Shown here piece after piece: positions 48,721-58,425 of a stretch of 64,000 bases of DNA; the stretch's first letter is position 1, and the number at the start of each line of letters is the position of its first letter. Location of the stretch: positions 738,804 through 802,803 of the forward strand of contig NZ_FNIC01000001.1 of the NCBI RefSeq assembly GCF_900103935.1, in the 5' to 3' direction. The translations under genes were made by a program, and so were the position numbers. Under the pieces are notes generated by a model. It saw only the letters and a program-made list of their open reading frames with translations. It did no database searches and was not told the origin of the DNA. This DNA is from Nocardioides szechwanensis. Lineage in GTDB: Bacteria > Actinomycetota > Actinomycetes > Propionibacteriales > Nocardioidaceae.

Positions 48721-49593
48721 TCAGAGGCGCTCGACGCGCAACTCAGAAGGCGGGGTCCCGGACGGGTCCTGTTGAACCACGGTTAGCAGCACCCAGGTCA
48801 CGGCCGCGGAGATCAGCGCGGCGCCGAGCATGTGGAAGCCGACGAGGATCTCGGGGAGGTCGGTGAAGTACTGGACGAAGCCGATCGCGCCCTGGCCGAC
48901 TGACACGGCAAGCAGTACGGCGACCGCCTTGCGCGCCTCGTAGGCCGCGCCGACAGCGACCAGCGCGAAGAGCAGACCGATGGTGAGGCCTATAAACAGG
49001 AAGACCGAGTCGGCGTGGAGCTGGCTCACCTGGACCGGGTCGAGGCCGTTGCGGGGGGCCTTGACGTCGCCGGCGTGGGGTCCGGAGCCGGTGACGACGG
49101 TGCCGAGGTAGAGGACCGCCCAGGCGGCCGCGAAGGTCGCCCACGCGAGGCCGGCCAGGCCACCTCCGACCCACACCGGGTCCGGGCGGTCGATGCGGCG
49201 GATGAAGACCACGGCCAGCCCGATGATCGCCATCGAGCAGAGCAGGTGGAAGGAGACGACCCAGGGGTTGAGGTCGGTGAGGACGGTGATGCCGCCGATG
49301 ACGGCCTGGGCCGGGATCCCGAGCGCCAGTACGACGGAGAGCCGGCGCAGGTCGCGACGGGCGGTGCGCCAGGCGGCCACGAAGGTGGCGACCGCGACGG
49401 CGACCAGGACGAAGGTGAGCATCCGGTTGCCGAACTCGATCGCCTCGTGGAGGTCGAGCGCGCCGTGGGGACGGAACGACTCGTCGGTGCAGCGGGGCCA
49501 GGTGGGGCAGCCGAGCCCGGAGCCGGTGAGGCGGACAGCGCCGCCGGTGACGACGAGCATGACGTTGGCGACCAGGGTGGCCCAGCCGAACAC
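48721..49593 (-). CDS. ctaA: Heme A synthase (COX15/CtaA)
   Basis: A polytopic membrane enzyme oxidising heme O to heme A for aa3 oxidase. The first helix leads into TGGAVRLTGSGLGCPTWPRC, whose Cys pair (CPTWPRC) and following HEAIEFGNRML (heme-ligand His) are diagnostic. Seven or eight helices follow. The start is uncertain. GTG 49593 begins right before helix 1 (290 residues). GTG 49653 has GAGGA at proper spacing but would encode the REP-like repeat as the N-terminus, and ATG 49695 extends further still. It lies downstream of an ABC exporter pair, as in mycobacteria. Confidence 0.9.
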   Translation of the reverse strand: MFGWATLVANVMLVVTGGAVRLTGSGLGCPTWPRCTDESFRPHGALDLHEAIEFGNRMLTFVLVAVAVATFVAAWRTARRDLRRLSVVLALGIPAQAVIGGITVLTDLNPWVVSFHLLCSMAIIGLAVVFIRRIDRPDPVWVGGGLAGLAWATFAAAWAVLYLGTVVTGSGPHAGDVKAPRNGLDPVQVSQLHADSVFLFIGLTIGLLFALVAVGAAYEARKAVAVLLAVSVGQGAIGFVQYFTDLPEILVGFHMLGAALISAAVTWVLLTVVQQDPSGTPPSELRVERL

Positions 49594-49606
49594 CCGGACC
49601 GCCGTG

Positions 49607-49644
49607 ACGGTGGTTGAGGTGCGAGCGGAGCGAGCCTCGAAACC
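49607..49644 (+). repeat. REP-like interspersed repeat, copy 1
   Basis: A 38-base element beginning ACGGTGGTTGAGGTGCGAGC and ending GAGCCTCGAAACC. It differs from the other two copies by one base (GCGGAGC for GCGAAGC). The ends GGTTGAGG and CCTCGAAACC can pair imperfectly into a hairpin. It fills the space between the ABC permease stop and the ctaA helix-1 start. Confidence 0.85.
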
Positions 49645-50410
49645 TACTCCCACTTGAACGTCCTCGCCGTGAGGACGGCACCACCGATCGCCCACCCCAG
49701 GAGCACGGCGAGCTCGCGCCAGACGACGGTGGCGTCGGTGAGGGCGCCGCGCATGGCGTTGCCCAGGGCGCCGGAGGGGAGCCAGCGCACGACCTCGCCG
49801 AAGTCGCCGTACGCCGAGGTGGGGAGTACGACGGCACCGCCGGCGAGCAGCAGCAGGTAGACGAGGTTGGCGGCTGCCAGGGTCGCCTCGGCGCGCAGCG
49901 CGCCGGCCAGAGCCAGCCCGAGGGCGGCGAAGGCGGCGGTTCCGAAGACGATCGCGAGCACGACGCCGACCACGTTGACGTCGGGCTCCCAGCCGAGGGC
50001 GAGACCGACGACGGAGATCACGGCGACCTGCAGCACCTCGACCAGCAGCAGCGCGCCGATCTTGCCCGCGAGGAGACCGGTGCGCGACAGCGGCGAGGTG
50101 CCGAGCCGCTTGATGACGCCGTAGCGGCGCTCGAAGCCGGTCGCGATCGCCAGCGACGTGAAGGCCGTCGACATGATCGCCAGCGCGAGCACGCCGGGGG
50201 TGATCACGTCGACCGCGCGGTGGGAGAACTCCAGCCCGATCCGGTCGGAGCCCTTGACGCCGCCGACCAGGACGATCGCGGGGATGACGACGGCCAGCAG
50301 CAGCTGCTCGCCGTTGCGCAGCATCAGCCGCGCCTCCATGCCGGCCTGGGCCAGCACCTGGCGGGGGAGCGGTGCGGCTCCGGGCTTCGGGGCGAACGTG
50401 CCGGACGCGG

Positions 50411-50414
<4 letters not shown>
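49644..50414 (-). CDS. ABC-2 type exporter, permease subunit
   Basis: A 256-residue ABC-2 permease with six membrane helices. RLMLRNGEQLLLAVVIPAIVLVGG is the N-terminal amphipathic region and helix 1 (MLRNGEQLLLAVVIPA). FERRYGVIKRLGTSPLSRTGLLAGK is the cytoplasmic coupling segment (YGVIKRLGTSPLSR). GTG 50414 overlaps the ATPase stop as GTGA. With the ATPase upstream and ctaA downstream, the order matches the exporter genes beside ctaA in M. tuberculosis. The exported substrate is unknown. Confidence 0.88.
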
Positions 50415-51346
<932 letters not shown>

Positions 51347-51370
51347 GGCCAGCAGTCTAGGGTTGCCGCC

Positions 51371-51736
51371 GTGAACGACTGGGTCATGGGTGCAGTGCTG
51401 GTCCTCTCCGTCGTGACCTTGGTCGCCGTGGCGGTGCTCCTGGTGCGCGACGAGACCGCCGGCGACCCGACGTTCGTGCTGCTCGCGGTGGTCGAGCTGG
51501 TGCTGCTCGTCCAGCTGGTCCTGGGAGTGGTGCGGCTCGCCGCGACCGACCGGGACGTGCCCGGGGTGCTGTTCGTGAGCTATCTCGTCGGCGTCGCGCT
51601 GGTGCTGCCGATCGGGGCGTTCTGGTCGCTGGCCGAGCGGTCCCGGGCCGGCACCGCGGTGCTGGCCGCCGCCGCCTTCACCGTGATCGCCCTCGAGGTC
51701 CGGCTCTGGGGCATCTGGGTGGACGCCGGTGCGTGA
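51371..51736 (+). CDS. Small four-helix membrane protein
   Basis: A 121-residue protein starting at GTG 51371 and dominated by four hydrophobic helices (MGAVLVLSVVTLVAVAVLLV, LLAVVELVLLVQLVLGVV, VLFVSYLVGVALVLPIG, AGTAVLAAAAFTVIAL). Function is unknown. It overlaps the next small membrane-protein gene by 8 bases. The pair sits between an ABC exporter and sufR, a position often held by such proteins in actinobacteria. Confidence 0.72.
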   Translation: MNDWVMGAVLVLSVVTLVAVAVLLVRDETAGDPTFVLLAVVELVLLVQLVLGVVRLAATDRDVPGVLFVSYLVGVALVLPIGAFWSLAERSRAGTAVLAAAAFTVIALEVRLWGIWVDAGA

Positions 51737-52136
51737 CGTGTCGCTCTCCTCCGGCCCCGGGCGCCTCCTGGTCTTCGCGTACGGCGTGTTCGCCGTCGCG
51801 GCGACCGGCCGCTCCGTGCTCCAGCTCGCCACCGACGCCGGGCGCGCGCCGGTGGCCTACTCGCTCTCGCTGCTCGCGGCGGTCATCTACCTCGTCGCGA
51901 CCACGTGCCTGCTGCTCGGCGGACGCCGCGGCTGGCTGGTGGCGGTGGTCGCCTGCACCCTCGAGCTCGTCGGCGTGCTCGGCGTCGGCGCGCTCAGCTA
52001 CGTCGCCACCGACCTGTTCCCGGACAAGACGGTCTGGTCACACTTCGGGCAGGGCTACGGCTACCTACCGCTGGTGCTGCCGTTCGCCGGTTTGGCCTGG
52101 CTCCGCGCGACCCGGCCGGAAGTGGCGCCGGGTTAG
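51729..52136 (+). CDS. Small membrane protein
   Basis: A 135-residue protein starting at GTG 51729, with four hydrophobic segments (LLVFAYGVFAVAATG, SLSLLAAVIYLVATTCLLL, GWLVAVVACTLELVGVLGVG, GYLPLVLPFAGLAWL) and a short loop TDLFPDKTVWSHFGQGYGY. It overlaps the preceding membrane-protein gene by 8 bases, so the two are probably made together. I recognise only a generic integral membrane protein. It ends 47 bases before sufR. Confidence 0.72.
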   Translation: MRDVSLSSGPGRLLVFAYGVFAVAATGRSVLQLATDAGRAPVAYSLSLLAAVIYLVATTCLLLGGRRGWLVAVVACTLELVGVLGVGALSYVATDLFPDKTVWSHFGQGYGYLPLVLPFAGLAWLRATRPEVAPG

Positions 52137-52172
52137 GCAACCCTTGCTTGAAAGCGCAATCGCATTAACGTC

Positions 52173-52187
52173 ACACTGGTGTTGTGG
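52173..52187 (+). promoter_or_regulatory. Candidate SufR operator at the sufR start
   Basis: ACACT-N5-TGTGG lies across the sufR GTG (52184). It is one base from ACACT-N5-TGTGA, the inverted repeat I recall for M. tuberculosis SufR. No Shine-Dalgarno sequence precedes the GTG, so a leaderless transcript repressed from its own start is plausible. TTAACG at about 52166-52171 could be the -10 element. Confidence 0.5.
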
Positions 52188-52903
52188 AATTCGACGAGGC
52201 GCCCCTCACGGGGCCGGACCAGACGACGCGGCAACGCGTCGTACGGTCGATCCTCGTCGACGGACCGTCCACCGCGGCGGCGCTCGCCGACCGGCTCGAC
52301 CTGACGCCGGCCGCCGTACGTCGCCACCTCGACCAGCTGGTCGAGGAAGGTGCCGTCGAGGCCCGTGAGCCGCGCTCGCTGGCCGGCCGCGGACGAGGCC
52401 GACCGGCCAAGCTCTTCGCCCTCACCGAGGTGGGGCGCGACGGCTTCGACCAGAAGTACGACGACCTCGCGGTGCTGGCGCTCCGGTTCCTCGCGGAGAC
52501 CGGCGGCGAGGAGGCGGTGCGCGAGTTCGCGGACCGTCGCGTCGCGTTCGTCGAGGAGCGCTTCGGGCCGCTGATGCGGGCCAAGCCGCACCTGAGCCCG
52601 GCCGAGGTGCTCGCCGAGATCTTCACCGACGAGGGCTACGCCGCCACCGTGCGGCAGCTGCCGGTCGTGGGGGAGCAGCTGTGCCAGCAGCACTGCCCGG
52701 TCTCCCACGTCGCCCACGAGTTCCCCCAGCTGTGCGAGGCCGAGACCGCGGCGATCAGCCGGGTCCTCGACCACCACGTCCAACGCCTGGCCACGATCGC
52801 CCACGGCGACGGGGTCTGCACGACCTGCATCCCCAGCTCGTCCACCAGCTCGACCGTCACGAAGTCCGACAACGCCGACTACAAGGAGAGGGTCACCAGA
52901 TGA
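52184..52903 (+). CDS. sufR: Fe-S sensing transcriptional regulator SufR
   Basis: A 239-residue regulator with an N-terminal winged helix ([35 protein letters not shown]). Cluster-binding cysteines in the C-terminal half are C167-x3-C171-x12-C184 (LCQQHCP, QLC). A further CTTC (C212, C215) lies near the end. It is expected to repress the suf operon when loaded with an Fe-S cluster. It overlaps sufB by 4 bases and a possible operator lies at its own start codon, supporting autoregulation. Confidence 0.93.
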   Translation: MEFDEAPLTGPDQTTRQRVVRSILVDGPSTAAALADRLDLTPAAVRRHLDQLVEEGAVEAREPRSLAGRGRGRPAKLFALTEVGRDGFDQKYDDLAVLALRFLAETGGEEAVREFADRRVAFVEERFGPLMRAKPHLSPAEVLAEIFTDEGYAATVRQLPVVGEQLCQQHCPVSHVAHEFPQLCEAETAAISRVLDHHVQRLATIAHGDGVCTTCIPSSSTSSTVTKSDNADYKERVTR

Positions 52904-54318
52904 CCTCCATCGAAGAGCTCAACCCCGAACTGAAGGGGATCGGCCGTTACGACTTCGGCTGGGCCGACACCGACGTGGCCGGCGCCACCGCACAGCGGGG
53001 CCTCAGCGAGGACGTCGTGCGCAACATCTCCGCGCTCAAGAACGAGCCGCAGTGGATGCTCGACCTGCGCCTGAAGGGCCTCAAGCTCTTCCACCGCAAG
53101 CCGATGCCCACGTGGGGCTCCGACCTGGGTGCGATCGACTTCGACAACATCAAGTACTTCGTCCGCTCCAGCGAGAAGCAGGCGGCGACGTGGGACGACC
53201 TCCCCGAGGAGATCAAGAACACGTACGACCGGCTCGGCATCCCCGAGGCGGAGAAGCAGCGCCTCGTGTCGGGCGTCGCGGCCCAGTACGAGTCCGAGGT
53301 CGTCTACCACTCGATCCGCGAGGACCTCGAGGAGCAGGGCGTCCTCTTCCTCGACACGGACACCGCGCTGCGCGAGCAGCCCGAGCTGTTCCAGGAGTAC
53401 TTCGGCACCGTCATCCCCGTCGGTGACAACAAGTTCGCCGCGCTCAACACTTCGGTGTGGTCCGGTGGCTCGTTCATCTACGTGCCCAAGGGCGTCCACG
53501 TGGACATCCCGCTCCAGGCCTACTTCCGGATCAACACCGAGAACATGGGGCAGTTCGAGCGCACGCTGATCATCGTCGACGAGGACGCCTACGTGCACTA
53601 CGTCGAGGGCTGCACCGCGCCGATCTACTCCTCCGACTCGCTGCACTCCGCGGTCGTGGAGATCATCGTGAAGAAGGGCGGCCGCTGCCGCTACACGACC
53701 ATCCAGAACTGGTCCAACAACGTCTACAACCTCGTCACCAAGCGCGCCGTCTGCGAGGCCGGCGCGACCATGGAGTGGGTCGACGGCAACATCGGCTCCA
53801 AGGTGACGATGAAGTACCCCGCCGTCTACCTCATGGGCGAGCACGCCAAGGGCGAGACGCTGTCGATCGCGTTCGCCGGCGAGGGCCAGCACCAGGACGC
53901 CGGCGCCAAGATGGTGCACGCGGCGCCGCACACCTCCAGCTCGATCCTGAGCAAGTCGGTGGCTCGCGGCGGTGGGCGCACGTCCTACCGCGGCCTGATC
54001 CAGATCAACGAGGGCGCCTACGGCTCCAAGTCCAACGTGCTGTGCGACGCGCTCCTCGTCGACCAGATCAGCCGTTCCGACACCTACCCGTACGTCGACA
54101 TCCGTGAGGACGACGTCTCGATGGGCCACGAGGCCTCGGTCTCGAAGGTCTCCGACGACCAGCTCTTCTACCTGATGTCGCGCGGCATGGAGCAGGACGA
54201 GGCCATGGCGATGATCGTGCGTGGCTTCATCGAGCCGATCGCGAAGGAACTCCCGATGGAGTACGCCCTCGAGCTCAACCGCCTGATCGAGCTGCAGATG
54301 GAAGGGGCTGTCGGCTGA
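52900..54318 (+). CDS. sufB: Fe-S cluster assembly protein SufB
   Basis: A 472-residue SufB scaffold of the SufBC2D complex. It has [21 protein letters not shown] (KNEPQWML), [23 protein letters not shown] beta-helix strands (here [16 protein letters not shown]), [29 protein letters not shown] and [21 protein letters not shown] ([17 protein letters not shown]). The ATG at 52900 overlaps the sufR stop. Its length is that of an intein-free protein, unlike the M. tuberculosis gene, which carries an intein. A REP-like repeat separates it from sufD. Confidence 0.97.
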   Translation: MTSIEELNPELKGIGRYDFGWADTDVAGATAQRGLSEDVVRNISALKNEPQWMLDLRLKGLKLFHRKPMPTWGSDLGAIDFDNIKYFVRSSEKQAATWDDLPEEIKNTYDRLGIPEAEKQRLVSGVAAQYESEVVYHSIREDLEEQGVLFLDTDTALREQPELFQEYFGTVIPVGDNKFAALNTSVWSGGSFIYVPKGVHVDIPLQAYFRINTENMGQFERTLIIVDEDAYVHYVEGCTAPIYSSDSLHSAVVEIIVKKGGRCRYTTIQNWSNNVYNLVTKRAVCEAGATMEWVDGNIGSKVTMKYPAVYLMGEHAKGETLSIAFAGEGQHQDAGAKMVHAAPHTSSSILSKSVARGGGRTSYRGLIQINEGAYGSKSNVLCDALLVDQISRSDTYPYVDIREDDVSMGHEASVSKVSDDQLFYLMSRGMEQDEAMAMIVRGFIEPIAKELPMEYALELNRLIELQMEGAVG

Positions 54319-54335
54319 TCCCGACGCCCCCGTTC

Positions 54336-54373
54336 ACGGTGGTTGAGGTGCGAGCGAAGCGAGCCTCGAAACC
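54336..54373 (+). repeat. REP-like interspersed repeat, copy 2
   Basis: A 38-base element identical, in opposite orientation, to the copy at 58887-58924 and one base different from the copy at 49607-49644. It sits between sufB and sufD inside one operon, so it is transcribed and could form a hairpin that affects the relative level of sufB and the genes after it. Confidence 0.88.
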
Positions 54374-54400
54374 ACATCCGAATAGCTAGGAAGACACTCA

Positions 54401-55585
54401 GTGACTGTGACCGATGCTGCACGCGAGAGCGTGGAGTCGATGCTCGAGGCCAACCCGACCCGGAGCCACCTCAACCCGCCGCCGTCGTACGACCTGGCGG
54501 ACCACCCGCTCCCCACGGGGCGCGAGGAGATCTGGCGGTTCACGCCGCTCAAGCGGCTGCGCGGCATCCTCGACGGTGAGGCCTCCGCGGCTCACCTGAC
54601 CTGGGAGACGTCGCTGCCCGAGGGCGTGACCCTCACCGAGATCACGGCCGAGCAGGCCGTCGAGCTCGGCGAGCTGGCGCCCAACGACCGGCCGTCGGCC
54701 CTCGCCGTCGCCCGGGCCGGGGGAGCGCTGCTGCTGGACATCCCGGCCGAGGCCGAGCCCGACGCGCCCGTGTGGCTCAAGCTGCACGGCGAGTCAGTCG
54801 ACGACCTGGTCTGGGGCCAGCTGGTGATCCGGTTCGGTCGCTTCTCCAAGGCCACCGTCGTCCTCGAGCACACCGGCTCGGCCCGTTACTCCGCGACCAC
54901 CACGGTCGTCGTCGGTGACGGCGCCAACGCCAACGTGCTCAGCCTCCAGGACTGGGACGACGACGCGGTCCACCTCGGCCGCGACGCCATCCGGGTCGGC
55001 CGCGACGCCTCCGTGCGCCACACCGCCATCACGTTCGGTGGCGACGTGGTCCGGCTCAACGCCAACGTCGAGTACGACGGCCCGGGCGGCGAGGCCGAGC
55101 TCCTCGGCCTCTACTTCGCCGACGAGGGCCAGCACCTCGAGCACCGGCTCTTCGCCGACCACAACCAGCCGCGCACCAAGAGCCACGTCGTCTACAAGGG
55201 CGCGCTCCAGGGCCAGGGTGCCCACACGGTCTGGATCGGCAACGTCCTGATCCGCAAGATCGCCGAGGGCATCGAGACCTACGAGGAGAACCGCAACCTG
55301 GTGCTCACCGACGGCTGCCACGCCGACTCGGTGCCCAACCTCGAGATCGAGACCGGCGAGATCGAGGGCGCCGGCCACGCGTCGGCCACCGGCCGCTTCG
55401 ACGACGAGCAGCTGTTCTACCTGCGCTCGCGCGGCGTCTCCGAGGCCGAGTCGCGGCGTTTGGTCGTGCACGGCTTCTTCAACGACCTGATCCGCAAGGT
55501 CGGCGTCGCTTCCCTCGAGGAGAAGCTGATGGCCACCGTCGAGGAGGAGCTCGCCAAGAACGTCCTGAAGGACGTGACCGGATGA
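54401..55585 (+). CDS. sufD: Fe-S cluster assembly protein SufD
   Basis: A 394-residue SufD, the SufB partner. It begins at GTG 54401. EEIWRFTPLKRLRGIL is near the N-terminus, and the beta-helix core includes GQHLEHRLFADHNQPRTKSHVVYKGALQ (HRLFADHNQPRTKSHV), CHADSVPNLEIETGEIEGAGHASATG (HADSVPNLEIE, GHASATG) and LFYLRSRGVSEAESRRLVVHGFF (FYLRSRGVSEAESR). It overlaps the Rieske gene by 4 bases. Confidence 0.95.
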   Translation: MTVTDAARESVESMLEANPTRSHLNPPPSYDLADHPLPTGREEIWRFTPLKRLRGILDGEASAAHLTWETSLPEGVTLTEITAEQAVELGELAPNDRPSALAVARAGGALLLDIPAEAEPDAPVWLKLHGESVDDLVWGQLVIRFGRFSKATVVLEHTGSARYSATTTVVVGDGANANVLSLQDWDDDAVHLGRDAIRVGRDASVRHTAITFGGDVVRLNANVEYDGPGGEAELLGLYFADEGQHLEHRLFADHNQPRTKSHVVYKGALQGQGAHTVWIGNVLIRKIAEGIETYEENRNLVLTDGCHADSVPNLEIETGEIEGAGHASATGRFDDEQLFYLRSRGVSEAESRRLVVHGFFNDLIRKVGVASLEEKLMATVEEELAKNVLKDVTG

Positions 55586-55917
55586 CGTTCGAGCGGGCCT
55601 GCGCCGCGACCGACGTACCCACCGACGAGGCCCTCGGGGTCAAGGTCGGTAACGTCGACGTCGCGATCGCACGCCACGAGGACGAGTTCTTCGCGCTCCA
55701 GGACCTCTGCTCCCACGCCGCGGTCCCGCTCAGCGAGGGTGAGGTCGAGGACTGCACCGTCGAGTGCTGGCTCCACGGCTCGCGCTTCGACCTACGCTCG
55801 GGCAAGCCCAGCGGCCTGCCCGCCACCGAACCTGTCGCCACCTTCCCGGTGGAGGTCCGCGAGGACGGCGTCTACGTCGACGTCTCGACGACGCTCAACG
55901 GCGTACGCCCCACCTGA
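55582..55917 (+). CDS. Rieske-type ferredoxin of the suf operon
   Basis: A 111-residue soluble Rieske [2Fe-2S] protein resembling ferredoxin components of aromatic dioxygenases. Ligands are in CSHAAVPLSEG (C-x-H) and CWLHGSRFDL (C-x2-H). No export signal or disulfide cysteines are present, so it is a cytoplasmic low-potential type. Its ATG overlaps the sufD stop and sufC follows 34 bases later. A Rieske gene at this point of the suf operon is common in actinobacteria; it may supply electrons for cluster assembly, but that is unproven. Confidence 0.9.
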   Translation: MTFERACAATDVPTDEALGVKVGNVDVAIARHEDEFFALQDLCSHAAVPLSEGEVEDCTVECWLHGSRFDLRSGKPSGLPATEPVATFPVEVREDGVYVDVSTTLNGVRPT

Positions 55918-55951
55918 CACCCCGACTTTTCACACCGCTAGGAGAAAACGC

Positions 55952-56713
55952 ATGAGCACGCTGGAGATCAAGGACCTGCACGTCTCGGTCAAGACCGAGG
56001 ACGGCCCCAAGGAGATCCTCAAGGGGGTCACGCTGACCATCAAGGACGGCGAGACCCACGCGATCATGGGGCCCAACGGCTCCGGCAAGTCGACGCTGGC
56101 CTACTCGGTCGCCGGCCACCCCAAGTACGACGTCACCAGCGGCTCGGTGACCCTCGACGGCCAGGACGTCCTGGCCATGTCGGTCGACGAGCGGGCGCGC
56201 GCCGGGCTGTTCCTGGCGATGCAGTACCCCGTCGAGGTGCCCGGCGTCTCGGTGTCCAACTTCCTGCGCACCGCCAAGACCGCGGTCGACGGCGAGGCCC
56301 CCAAGCTGCGCACGTGGGTCAAGGACGTCAACAAGGCGCTCCAGGACCTCAACCTGGACCCGACGTTCGGTCAGCGCTCGGTCAACGAGGGCTTCTCCGG
56401 TGGCGAGAAGAAGCGCCACGAGATCGCGCAGCTCGAGCTGCTCAACCCCAAGATCGCCGTGCTCGACGAGACCGACTCCGGCCTCGACATCGACGCGCTG
56501 AAGGTGGTCTCCGAGGGCGTCAACCGCTTCCGCTCCCAGGAGGGCAAGGGTGTCCTGCTGATCACGCACTACACGCGGATCCTGCGCTACATCACGCCCG
56601 ACCGCGTCCACGTCTTCGTCGACGGCAAGATCGCCGACCAGGGTGGGCCCGAGCTGGCCGACGCGCTCGAGGCCGAGGGCTACGACAAGTACCTCAACAA
56701 GGCACCGGCCTGA
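55952..56713 (+). CDS. sufC: Fe-S cluster assembly ATPase SufC
   Basis: A 253-residue ABC-type ATPase of SufBCD. Walker A is MGPNGSGKST, the signature is FSGGEKKRHEIAQ, Walker B is IAVLDETDSGLDIDAL and the H-loop is LLITHYTRIL. YPVEVPGVSVSNFLR is the SufC-specific region that contacts SufB and SufD. TAGGAG precedes the ATG at 55952. The stop shares one base with the sufS start (TGATG). Confidence 0.96.
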   Translation: MSTLEIKDLHVSVKTEDGPKEILKGVTLTIKDGETHAIMGPNGSGKSTLAYSVAGHPKYDVTSGSVTLDGQDVLAMSVDERARAGLFLAMQYPVEVPGVSVSNFLRTAKTAVDGEAPKLRTWVKDVNKALQDLNLDPTFGQRSVNEGFSGGEKKRHEIAQLELLNPKIAVLDETDSGLDIDALKVVSEGVNRFRSQEGKGVLLITHYTRILRYITPDRVHVFVDGKIADQGGPELADALEAEGYDKYLNKAPA

Positions 56714-57969
56714 TGGAGGGCCTGCTCCCCGAGCTGGACGTGATCCGCAAGGACTTCCCGATCCTCGAGCGGAGGCTCGACAACGGGCAGCAGCTGGTCT
56801 ACCTCGACAGCGCCAACACCTCGCAGAAGCCGCAGGTGGTCATCGACACGATGGTCGACCACCTCGAGCGCCACAACGCCAACATCGCGCGGGCCATGCA
56901 CCAGCTCGGCGCCGAGTCGACCGAGGCGTTCGAGGCCGCGCGCGACAAGGTGGCCGCGTTCATCGGGGCGCCCTCGCGCGACGAGGTGATCTTCACCAAG
57001 AACGCCACGGAGTCGCTCAACCTGGTCGCCAACACGCTCGCATGGGCTACCGGCGAGCTCGCGATCGGTGCGGGCGACGAGGTCGTTATCACCGAGATGG
57101 AGCACCACTCCAACATCGTGCCGTGGCAGCTGCTGACGCAGCGCAAGGGCGCCACGCTGCGCTGGTTCGGGCTCACCGACGACGGACAGCTCGACCTGTC
57201 CAACCTCGACCAGCTGATCAACGAGAAGACGAAGGTCGTCTCGCTGACCTGGGTCTCCAACATGCTCGGCACGATCAACCCGGTCACCCAGATCGCCCGC
57301 CGCGCCCACGAGGTCGGCGCGATCGTCGTGGTCGACGCCTCCCAGGCCGTGCCGCAGCTGCCGGTCGACGTCACCGCGTCGGGCGCCGACCTGCTCGCCT
57401 TCACCGGACACAAGGTCGTCGGTCCCACCGGCATCGGCGTGCTCTGGGGCAAGCGTGCGGTGCTCGACCAGCTGCCGCCGTTCCACGGCGGCGGCGAGAT
57501 GATCGAGACCGTCCGCATGGACGTGTCGACCTACGCCGGCATCCCGCACAAGTTCGAGGCCGGCACCCCGCCGATCGTCGAGGCCATCGGCCTCGGCGCG
57601 GCGGTCGACTACCTCGGCCACATCGGCATGAAGGCCATCCACGCCCACGAGCAGGCGATCACCGCCTACGCGCTCGAGGGGCTCGCCACCGTCCCCGGGC
57701 TCACGGTCCTCGGCCCGCTCGACGCGACCCAGCGCGGCGGCGCGATCTCCTTCGAGCTCGAGGGCGTGCACCCGCACGACATCGCGCAGGTGCTCGACTC
57801 GCGCGGCATCGCCGTCCGCGCCGGCCACCACTGCGCCAAGCCCGCCCACGCCCGCTTCGGGGTGCAGAGCTCGACGCGGATGTCGTCGTACCTCTACACG
57901 ACCCCGACCGAGATCGACGCCCTCGTCGAGGGACTGGAATACACCCGGTCCTACTTCAAGTTGGGTTAA
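56713..57969 (+). CDS. sufS: Cysteine desulfurase SufS
   Basis: A 418-residue group II cysteine desulfurase that takes sulfur from cysteine for cluster assembly. The PLP Lys is in LAFTGHKVVGPTGIGVL (TGHKVVGP), TEMEHHSNIVPWQ binds cofactor, and the persulfide-forming Cys is in RAGHHCAKP. RMSSYLYTTPTEIDALVEGL is the usual C-terminus. ATG 56713 is coupled to sufC, and sufU begins 3 bases after its stop, fitting the SufS-SufU pairing of Gram-positive bacteria. Confidence 0.96.
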   Translation: MEGLLPELDVIRKDFPILERRLDNGQQLVYLDSANTSQKPQVVIDTMVDHLERHNANIARAMHQLGAESTEAFEAARDKVAAFIGAPSRDEVIFTKNATESLNLVANTLAWATGELAIGAGDEVVITEMEHHSNIVPWQLLTQRKGATLRWFGLTDDGQLDLSNLDQLINEKTKVVSLTWVSNMLGTINPVTQIARRAHEVGAIVVVDASQAVPQLPVDVTASGADLLAFTGHKVVGPTGIGVLWGKRAVLDQLPPFHGGGEMIETVRMDVSTYAGIPHKFEAGTPPIVEAIGLGAAVDYLGHIGMKAIHAHEQAITAYALEGLATVPGLTVLGPLDATQRGGAISFELEGVHPHDIAQVLDSRGIAVRAGHHCAKPAHARFGVQSSTRMSSYLYTTPTEIDALVEGLEYTRSYFKLG

Positions 57970-57972
57970 CAG

Positions 57973-58425
57973 ATGAGCACCGAACTCGACTCCCTGTACC
58001 AGGACATCATCCTCGACCACGCGAAGCGTCGGTTGAACGCCGGACTGCGCGAGCCGTTCGAGGCCGAGGTGCACCACGTCAACCCGACCTGCGGCGACGA
58101 GGTCACCCTGCGCCTGCACCTCGAGGGCGACGTCGTTCGCGACATCTCCTACGACAACCAGGGCTGCTCGATCTCGACGGCGTCGGCCTCGGTCATGACC
58201 GAGCTGCTCGTCGGCAAGACGGTGGCCGAGACCCAGCCGATCCACGACGCATTCCTCGAGATGATGCGCGGCAAGGGTCAGGTCGAGCCCGACGAGGACG
58301 TCCTCGAGGACGCGATCGCCTTCGCCGGTGCCGCCAAGCTCACCGCGCGCATCAAGTGCGCACTACTGTCCTGGATGGCCTTCCAGGACGCCCTCGTCCG
58401 AGCCCAGGAGGACTCCGATGCCTGA
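57973..58425 (+). CDS. sufU: SUF system sulfur-transfer protein SufU
   Basis: A 150-residue NifU-N/IscU-type protein. The three conserved cysteines and Asp are in NPTCGDEVTL, DNQGCSISTASASVM and RIKCALLSW. The SufU-type insertion region is around VAETQPIHDAFLEMM. In Gram-positive bacteria SufU is a zinc-dependent sulfur acceptor from SufS. The ATG lies 3 bases after sufS, and the gene overlaps the DUF59 gene by 8 bases. Confidence 0.94.
   Translation: MSTELDSLYQDIILDHAKRRLNAGLREPFEAEVHHVNPTCGDEVTLRLHLEGDVVRDISYDNQGCSISTASASVMTELLVGKTVAETQPIHDAFLEMMRGKGQVEPDEDVLEDAIAFAGAAKLTARIKCALLSWMAFQDALVRAQEDSDA

Noticed and set aside
52900..54318. Possible intein in SufB, as in M. tuberculosis
   Set aside because: The protein is 472 residues and the SufB motifs run continuously without an inserted splicing domain.
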